From positions 1-8,436 of the forward strand of contig QNAZ01000028.1 in assembly GCA_003641645.1 (NCBI GenBank): 8,436 bases of DNA, written 5' to 3'. The notes under the pieces were generated by a model. It made no database searches, was not told where the DNA came from, and was given only the letters and a program-made list of their open reading frames with translations. Each line of letters opens with the position of its first letter. The first letter of the stretch is position 1. Below are positions 6,434-8,436 of this stretch, one piece after another. The DNA is from Thermodesulfobacteriota bacterium (GTDB taxonomy: Bacteria; Desulfobacterota; Thermodesulfobacteria; Thermodesulfobacteriales; Thermodesulfobacteriaceae). The translations under genes and the position numbers were made by a program.

Positions 6434-7974
6434 AAGCTATTGAATTAGAAATTTTTAATAATCTTTTTTCAGCAATTGCTGATGAAATGGGAATTGTGCT
6501 CAGGCGTTCTGCTTTTTCTCCAAATATAAGAGAAAGATGTGATTTTTCTTGTGCTATATTTGATGAAAAGGGAGAGCTGGTAGCTCAAGCTTCACATATT
6601 CCTGTCCATCTTGGCGCTATGCCAGAAACAATGAAAAGTATTTTGCCTCTTTTTGAATGGAAACCCGGAGATGTAATAATCACCAATGATCCCTTTTGTG
6701 GAGGCACTCATCTTCCAGATATTACCCTTATTAAACCCATCTTTTTTAAAAATGATTTAGCTTTTTTTCTTATTGTAAGAGCTCATCATGCTGATGTAGG
6801 TGGTAAATATGCAGGATCTATGGCTGTAGCTACCCATATCGAAGAAGAAGGAATCTTAATAAGACCTACCTATTTAATAAAAGAAGGAAAGATTCAAAAA
6901 GACTTTATAGAAAATCTTTTGGTAAAACTTCGTAATCCTCAGGAAAGAGAAGGTGATTTTAATGCTCAGATTGCCTCTCTTTTAAGAGGAGAAGTGCGTT
7001 TAAATGAAATGTATAAGAAATATGGACTTCCTAAATTAAAAGAAATTATAGATGAGCTTAAGAATTATTCTCAAAGAGCTATGGAAAAAATTCTTGAGGA
7101 AGCTCCATCTGGGAATTATTCTTTTATAGACTATCTTGATGATGATGGTTTAGAAGAAGAGAATATTCCGATAAAAGTTGAAATAAGGTTTAAAGAAAAA
7201 AAGGCGATTGTGGATTTTAGTAAAAGTGCATCCCAAGTAAAAGGTTGTGTTAATGCTCCAAAGGCAGTAACTTACTCTGCAGTTTATTATGTATTTCTTT
7301 CGCTTTTAAATACTCTTGGGGAATATCCTATAAATCAGGGATGCTTTAGACCAATAGAAATTATTACAAAACCTGGCACAATTGTTTCAGCAACCTATCC
7401 TTCTGCTGTAGCAGCAGGGAATGTAGAAACTTCTCAGCGTATAGTGGATACACTTTTAGGAGCTCTTTCGCAGGCTTTTCCTGATTTAATTCCCTCAGCT
7501 TCTTGTGGAACTATGAATAATATTGCTATTGGAAATGAAAAATTTGCTTATTATGAAACTATTGGTGGTGGAATGGGAGGAAGACCTGGAAAAGAAGGTT
7601 TAAGTGGTGTGCATACTCATATGACAAATACTTTGAACACTCCTGTTGAAGCTCTGGAGCATGATTACCCTATAAGGATTGAACGTTATGCTATAAGAGA
7701 AAACTCTGGAGGCAAAGGTAAATATAGAGGAGGTAATGGACTTATTAGAGAATATACTTTTTTGGAAACTTGCACTGTAACTATACTTTCCGAAAGGAGA
7801 AAAACAAGTCCTTATGGTCTTTTTGGAGGGGAACCAGGTAAAAAAGGAGAAAACTTACTTATTAGAGGAGAAAACAAAATTTTTCTTCCGGGGAAAATAA
7901 ATCTTCAGGTTAAGAAAGGAGATAGAATAATTATTATGACTCCAGGGGGTGGAGGTTGGGGAAAAATGGAATAG
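6430..7974 (+). CDS. hyuB: Hydantoinase/oxoprolinase family subunit B (HyuB-like)
   Basis: This is the partner subunit of the preceding HyuA-like protein; in the family it forms the metal-containing, ring-opening or carboxylating half of the complex. The 514-residue protein carries the family landmarks in order: EMGIVLRRSAFSPNIRERCD (19-38), HIPVHLGAMPE (56-66), NDPFCGGTHLPDITL (86-100), RAHHADVGG (117-125), EEEGILI (138-144), DFNAQIAS (176-183), VDFSKSASQVKGCVN (261-275), GNVETSQRIVD (330-340), SCGTMNNIAIG (358-368), YYETIGGGMGG (374-384), HTHMTNTLNTPVEALE (395-410) and terminal TPGGGGWG (504-511). The His/Asp-rich segments are likely metal ligands by analogy to acetone carboxylase. Length is normal and nothing is missing. 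The ATG overlaps the hyuA TGA (ATGA), indicating coupled translation for a 1:1 complex. The last codons overlap the apparent thiD start. The family is secure; the substrate is unassigned, with 5-oxoproline a reasonable candidate. Confidence 0.9.
   Translation: MKAIELEIFNNLFSAIADEMGIVLRRSAFSPNIRERCDFSCAIFDEKGELVAQASHIPVHLGAMPETMKSILPLFEWKPGDVIITNDPFCGGTHLPDITLIKPIFFKNDLAFFLIVRAHHADVGGKYAGSMAVATHIEEEGILIRPTYLIKEGKIQKDFIENLLVKLRNPQEREGDFNAQIASLLRGEVRLNEMYKKYGLPKLKEIIDELKNYSQRAMEKILEEAPSGNYSFIDYLDDDGLEEENIPIKVEIRFKEKKAIVDFSKSASQVKGCVNAPKAVTYSAVYYVFLSLLNTLGEYPINQGCFRPIEIITKPGTIVSATYPSAVAAGNVETSQRIVDTLLGALSQAFPDLIPSASCGTMNNIAIGNEKFAYYETIGGGMGGRPGKEGLSGVHTHMTNTLNTPVEALEHDYPIRIERYAIRENSGGKGKYRGGNGLIREYTFLETCTVTILSERRKTSPYGLFGGEPGKKGENLLIRGENKIFLPGKINLQVKKGDRIIIMTPGGGGWGKME
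7945..7955 (+). promoter_or_regulatory. G-rich stretch in hyuB that may be the thiD ribosome binding site
   Basis: GGGGGTGGAGG encodes part of the conserved HyuB C-terminal glycines and also contains Shine-Dalgarno-like sequence. The GGAGG (7951-7955) directly abuts TTG 7956, too close for normal use. The GGGGG at 7945-7949 is 6 nt away and better spaced but less complementary. The site supports initiation near here without settling the exact start. Confidence 0.4.
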
Positions 7975-8436
7975 TTTTAAGTATAGCTGGTTTTGATCCT
8001 ACAGGTGGTGCTGGAGTTCTTTTAGATGTAAAAATATTCAATCTTTTAGGATTAAAAGGAGCTGGAATTCCAACTGCTCTTACTTTGCAAAATACTTCAG
8101 TGTTTGAAGGCTGGGAGCCTGTCAAACCTGAATATCTCGAAAGAACCTTAAAACTTGTTTCTTCAGATTTGCCTGTAAAAGGTATTAAAATAGGAATGAT
8201 AGGAACTTCTGAAAATGCTGAAATTATTGGAAATTTTTTAAAAAAAGAAAGAAATAAAATATCCTGGGTAGTTTTAGATCCTGTGCTTAAAGCAACATTA
8301 AATTATTCTCTATTTTCTTCTCACAACTTTATAAAAGTTTTAAAAACAAAAATTTTACCCTTTGTGGATGTAATAACTCCTAATATATTTGAAGCAAGCT
8401 TTTTAACAGAAAAAACTATAAGAAAAAGAAAAGAAC
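7956..8436 (+). CDS. thiD: Hydroxymethylpyrimidine/phosphomethylpyrimidine kinase ThiD-like, 5' part only
   Basis: ThiD phosphorylates HMP and HMP-phosphate to HMP-diphosphate for thiamine synthesis; it belongs to the ribokinase-like fold. The visible 160 codons read VLSIAGFDPTGGAGVLLDVK (residues 7-26), the family's diagnostic 'tIAGsDpsGGAGiqaDlk' opening. Then come PTALTLQNTSVFEGWEPV, VKGIKIGMIGT, WVVLDPVLKAT and ILPFVDVITPNIFEASFLT (the TPN.xEA motif). The catalytic GxG region near the C-terminus lies beyond the window, so this is a truncation by the window edge, not a broken gene. The start is uncertain: the frame is open only from 7926, and TTG 7956 is the sole NTG codon before the conserved motif, giving a 19-nt overlap with hyuB. 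The G-rich DNA encoding the HyuB TPGGGG tail lies just upstream and may act as ribosome binding site. A related sugar or vitamin kinase is less likely given the opening motif. Confidence 0.88.
   Translation, partial: MGKNGIVLSIAGFDPTGGAGVLLDVKIFNLLGLKGAGIPTALTLQNTSVFEGWEPVKPEYLERTLKLVSSDLPVKGIKIGMIGTSENAEIIGNFLKKERNKISWVVLDPVLKATLNYSLFSSHNFIKVLKTKILPFVDVITPNIFEASFLTEKTIRKRKE

Noticed and set aside
4487..7974. Acetone or acetophenone carboxylase operon
   Set aside because: The A and B subunits would fit, but no gamma or additional carboxylase subunit lies beside them; the next gene is thiD, so the narrower assignment is not supported.
4483..8436. Recent horizontal transfer of hyuAB-thiD
   Set aside because: Base composition and codon style (AGA arginine, ATA isoleucine, AT-rich third positions) look the same as in the neighbouring housekeeping genes, and there are no repeats, tRNA or mobility genes at the junction.

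Overview
The window looks like a chromosomal housekeeping stretch from a strongly AT-rich bacterium, probably thermophilic. The pointers are heavy AGA use for arginine, frequent ATA isoleucine codons, Lys/Glu-rich proteins and almost no intergenic DNA. I lean towards a Thermodesulfobacterium-like lineage, but this is an impression from protein style and gene order, not a search result. All genes are on the + strand. I see no mobile element, CRISPR array, tRNA or rRNA.

The left part (1-4482) is the classic cluster often found near the replication origin: rpmH (ribosomal protein L34), rnpA (RNase P protein), yidD (membrane-insertion factor), yidC (membrane insertase), jag/khpB (RNA-binding protein) and mnmE (tRNA-modification GTPase). 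The genes overlap or lie within 18 nt of each other, so they probably form one operon with translational coupling. An AT-rich hairpin lies directly upstream of rpmH. The usual next genes, such as mnmG, rsmG and parAB, are not seen.

The right part (4487-8436) continues in the same direction with a two-gene hydantoinase/oxoprolinase pair (hyuA-like ATPase subunit and hyuB-like subunit, overlapping by ATGA). A thiD-like hydroxymethylpyrimidine kinase gene follows, begins inside the 3' end of hyuB and runs off the window. Only 4 nt separate mnmE from hyuA, so these metabolic genes appear to be read on the same transcript as the RNA and membrane genes.

The most striking feature is in yidC. It is full length (542 residues if read through) and conserved on both sides, but an in-frame TAA at 1294-1296 splits it. 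Reading frame and family similarity continue unbroken after the stop, so this is a single-codon lesion, a sequencing or assembly error, or, least likely, recoding. A second oddity is that the Jag protein seems to have lost the signature residues of both its KH and R3H domains. I did not find a convincing undescribed multi-gene system; the hyuAB-thiD attachment is the most unusual part of the gene order.
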